NCBI GenBank assembly: GCA_009699825.1
Contig: WLNM01000047.1
Coordinates: forward strand, 1 to 7,912
Length of the DNA stretch: 7,912 nt
DNA from: Actinomycetota bacterium
Lineage (GTDB): Bacteria; Actinomycetota; Actinomycetes; Nanopelagicales; Nanopelagicaceae
Direction of reading: 5' to 3'
Shown: piece after piece, positions 6,408-7,912 of the stretch
Layout: each line of letters opens with the position of its first letter
How positions within the stretch are numbered: position 1 is the stretch's first letter
Notes under the pieces: generated by a model
The model's database searches: none
Seen by the model: only the letters and a program-made list of their open reading frames with translations
Told to the model about the DNA's origin: nothing
Translations under genes and position numbers: made by a program

Positions 6408-7205
6408 TTAGAAGAAATAGAAGTTTGTCCAGGCACCAGATGCAACAGCGCGTACGTATATATCTGCAAAAGCAACTCCGAAGAGCGAGATCCATGCAAA
6501 TGTTGGGTGCTTGTGATTTAGAACTGAAACCCATGACCACAACTTGTAACGCACTGGATGCTTTGAGAAGTGCTTCAAACGTCCACCAAGTGTGTGACGA
6601 CATGTGTGGCATGACATTGAATAAAGCCAGAGCAGTGTCGCGTTAAGTAACAAAACAAGTGTTCCAACGCTTAAGTGTCCCCAGTTTCCTTCTGCGTTTC
6701 TAAAGGCAAGAATTGCATCGTACGTAAGTAATACGTTAAAAATTAAACCAAAGTAGAAAAACCATCGGTGGCCATTTTGCAAAATTAGTGGGGCGCGTGT
6801 TTCGCCTGTGTATTTAGTGTGGGGTTCGGCTACTGCACATGCAGGTGGCGACATCCAGAACGCTCTGTAATACGCCTTGCGATAGTAATAACAGGTCATA
6901 CGGAAGCCAAGAGGGAATATTAAAATAAATAGCGATGGTGAAATTCCGATACCGAAATATTCATTATTAAAAGGTTGCCCGAGTAGCGATGAACCTTCGA
7001 TACAACTTGTAGAAAGACATGGAGAATAAAAAGGAGAAATCAATGGTTCGACAAAATAATATTTGTTTTCAAATGCGCGAAATGTTGCATAAATTACAAA
7101 GCTGATTAACACGCCAAATGTGATTGCAGGTTGGAGCCACCATTTATCAGTGCGCAGTGTGCGCTCTTTGATCTTTGCTCGCGTTGGCGAGAAAACACCT
7201 GACAT
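6408..7205 (-). CDS. sdhC: Succinate dehydrogenase membrane anchor, Sdh1-type SdhC
   Basis: A 265-residue single-chain anchor, encoded before sdhA-sdhB in the order known for mycobacterial Sdh1 (SdhC about 270 residues, no separate SdhD). Five hydrophobic segments are visible, about 26-45, 89-106, 147-166, 178-198 and 237-254. It is rich in Cys and His: C63 and C68 (SPCLSTSC), C105 (RMTCYYYRKAYYR), C123 (SPPACAV), H146 (QNGHRW) and SCHTCRH (C199, H200, C202, H204). This differs from classical two-protein, haem-b anchors. The mycobacterial relative is reported to carry a membrane-embedded Rieske-type [2Fe-2S] cluster; I assume the same arrangement here but cannot assign ligands. It passes electrons from SdhB to quinone. 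The ATG at 7205 is first in frame; upstream GGGGGCGG is an imperfect ribosome-binding site. Promoter elements are listed separately. Confidence 0.88.
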   Translation of the reverse strand: MSGVFSPTRAKIKERTLRTDKWWLQPAITFGVLISFVIYATFRAFENKYYFVEPLISPFYSPCLSTSCIEGSSLLGQPFNNEYFGIGISPSLFILIFPLGFRMTCYYYRKAYYRAFWMSPPACAVAEPHTKYTGETRAPLILQNGHRWFFYFGLIFNVLLTYDAILAFRNAEGNWGHLSVGTLVLLLNATLLWLYSMSCHTCRHTLGGRLKHFSKHPVRYKLWSWVSVLNHKHPTFAWISLFGVAFADIYVRAVASGAWTNFYFF

Positions 7206-7231
7206 GTACCGCCCCCATTGGTAATAAATTG

Positions 7232-7249
7232 GTACTAATTATTTAGCAC
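7232..7249. repeat. Inverted repeat in the sdhC leader
   Basis: Plus strand has GTACTAA, a TTAT spacer, then TTAGCAC: arms of 7 bp with six Watson-Crick matches and one wobble when transcribed. It lies 26-44 bases before the sdhC ATG, just downstream of a TATAAA box, so it could be an operator or a small hairpin in the leader. It is AT-rich and short, so chance is possible. Confidence 0.35.
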
Positions 7250-7250
7250 T

Positions 7251-7256
7251 TTTATA
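7251..7256 (-). promoter_or_regulatory. Candidate -10 box for the sdhCAB-crcB operon
   Basis: Minus strand reads TATAAA about 45 bases upstream of the sdhC ATG, within the only sizeable intergenic region before the operon (7206-7341). No good -35 is seen at 16-18 bp, so the call is tentative. The leader would be about 40 nt and would include the inverted repeat at 7232-7249. Nothing else recognisable lies in this 136-bp gap. Confidence 0.3.
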
Positions 7257-7341
7257 GGGGTAAGTGTGCTCTGCCTGTTGTTAAGTTGCTAGGTACGTGC
7301 ACGCGTAGACGGGTATGAAGTCAGCCACAAATAAATAAGAG

Positions 7342-7424
7342 CGGAGGGCGTGGGATTTGAACCCACGAGGCTTTCACCTGCCGGTTTTCAAGACCGGTGC
7401 ACTCGGCCGCTATGCGAGCCCTCC
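7342..7424 (-). tRNA. tRNA-Ser(UGA)
   Basis: An 83-nt class II tRNA reading UCA and other UCN codons. The acceptor stem pairs GGAGGGC with GCCCTCC, with discriminator G at 7342. The anticodon stem-loop is CCGGT-CTTGAAA-ACCGG (anticodon TGA). A long variable arm with AGG/CCT pairing and the T arm GTGGG-TTCAAAT-CCCAC are present. The 3' CCA is not encoded. It shares the D-arm start TCGCATAG with the other serine tRNA of the window. It lies between the HAD phosphatase and the sdh operon, on the same strand as both. Confidence 0.96.
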
Positions 7425-7431
7425 GTCGCGT

Positions 7432-7437
7432 AATCTA
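7432..7437 (-). promoter_or_regulatory. Candidate -10 box for tRNA-Ser(UGA)
   Basis: Minus strand reads TAGATT, a TANNNT box, seven bases before the mature tRNA 5' end, so transcription would begin almost at the tRNA. A TTTTAA hexamer at about 18-bp spacing is a weak -35. The 66-bp gap (7425-7490) holds nothing else that I recognise. Confidence 0.4.
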
Positions 7438-7490
7438 CCTGAAGAAGGCCATCACTTAAAATTGACCAATATTTAGCGCTAGTTAATGAG

Positions 7491-7912
7491 TTAACGGGCA
7501 GGAAGTTTCAATAACTCTTCGATAATCATTGCCACACCATCATCTGTGTGTGGTTCTGCAATTGATTTAGCCGCTTTATGCGCATCTGGATGTCCATCGG
7601 CCATTGCATACGAACGTCCGCACCATTCCAGCATTGAAATGTCATTCGGATTATCGCCAAATGAAACGCAATCTTCTGCACTAATTCCTAAACGTTCTGC
7701 CATTTTTGAAAGTGTTTCACCTTTTGAAACACCAAGTGCAGAAATTTCAAGTAATGAATCATGTGGGTTTGAGTGCGTCACAGTCACAAGATCTTTTAAT
7801 TCTTTTGTTGCAATCGCCAACATCTCATCAGATGAAAGTTCTTGTTCAGAGCAACGTGCAAGTAATTTCAGCGATGGCGATGTCATGATTTCCGTAATGT
7901 CATCGACTCCAA
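7491..7912 (-). CDS. HAD-superfamily phosphatase, Cof/YidA type (3' part, cut by window edge)
   Basis: The reading frame stays open to the right window edge, so the gene is 5'-truncated: about 140 of an expected 260-270 residues are visible. An internal ATG at 7884-7886 is not the start, because eight more in-frame codons precede it without a stop. The visible part has the C-terminal signatures of Cof-type (class IIB) HAD hydrolases: GVSKGETL, with the motif III lysine, and SFGDNPNDISMLEWCG, the motif IV acidic pair that binds Mg. These are followed by the usual AMADGHPDAHKAAKSIA and DDGVAMIIEE segments. The N-terminal nucleophile motif DxDGT is outside the window. Such enzymes dephosphorylate small phosphorylated metabolites such as sugar phosphates or cofactors; the substrate cannot be told. 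In actinobacteria a gene like this often follows serS, which would suit the adjacent tRNA-Ser, but serS is not in view. Confidence 0.88.
   Translation of the reverse strand, partial: GVDDITEIMTSPSLKLLARCSEQELSSDEMLAIATKELKDLVTVTHSNPHDSLLEISALGVSKGETLSKMAERLGISAEDCVSFGDNPNDISMLEWCGRSYAMADGHPDAHKAAKSIAEPHTDDGVAMIIEELLKLPAR

Noticed and set aside
7232..7260. Plus-strand hairpin followed by TTTT, resembling an intrinsic terminator
   Set aside because: No plus-strand gene ends there, the stem is AT-rich and weak, and on the minus strand the site lies in the sdhC leader. An operator or chance repeat is more likely.
318..7424. Two serine tRNA genes about 7 kb apart on the same strand, as if flanking an integrated island
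   Set aside because: The genes between them are core metabolism with even composition. There is no integrase, no direct repeat of a tRNA 3' end, and the tRNAs have different anticodons and sequences.
7884..7886. ATG as a start of a short 131-residue HAD protein
   Set aside because: The frame continues upstream without a stop to the window edge, and a 131-residue form would lack the catalytic N-terminal DxD motif required by the family.

Overview
The window looks like a piece of a small, streamlined, AT-leaning actinobacterial chromosome, most like the freshwater acI lineage (Nanopelagicales, Planktophila-type). This rests on the actinobacterial gene forms (three-subunit Sdh1-type succinate dehydrogenase, FprA-type NADPH-ferredoxin reductase, a PepP with an actinobacterial-style N-terminal extension), clearly sub-50% GC by eye, very short intergenic gaps, overlapping genes, apparently leaderless starts and tRNA genes without encoded CCA. 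The taxon is an inference; no 16S or other marker is present.

Layout, left to right. The minus strand carries the 5' part of an fprA-like reductase (cut by the left edge), a tRNA-Ser(GCU) and a glycerate 2-kinase, all co-directional and closely packed. A 62-bp divergent intergenic region (1530-1591) separates the kinase from a plus-strand Xaa-Pro aminopeptidase (pepP); on each side a TANNNT -10 box lies exactly six bases before the ATG. The pepP 3' end overlaps by 12 bp the 3' end of a five-gene minus-strand operon, transcribed from about 7.2 kb as sdhC-sdhA-sdhB-crcB-crcB. Upstream of that operon are a tRNA-Ser(UGA) and the 3' part of a Cof-type HAD phosphatase cut by the right edge.

Functionally this is a housekeeping region. 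SdhCAB is respiratory complex II, oxidising succinate to fumarate and passing electrons to quinone (probably menaquinone). The two CrcB/Fluc proteins should form a dual-topology-type dimeric fluoride channel and are translationally packed onto the end of the SDH operon. Glycerate kinase feeds glycerate into lower glycolysis, PepP trims peptides with proline in position 2, and FprA supplies electrons to ferredoxin.

No mobile element, CRISPR array, toxin-antitoxin pair or integrated island is visible. The most interesting points are the complementary loss of Phe-box residues in the two CrcB subunits (predicting one good and one degenerate pore), the Cys/His-rich SdhC membrane anchor of the type reported to hold a membrane-embedded Rieske-like cluster in mycobacteria, the unusual sdh-crcB operon without a visible fluoride riboswitch, and the pair of leaderless divergent promoters. 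No stretch longer than 300 bases lacks a gene.
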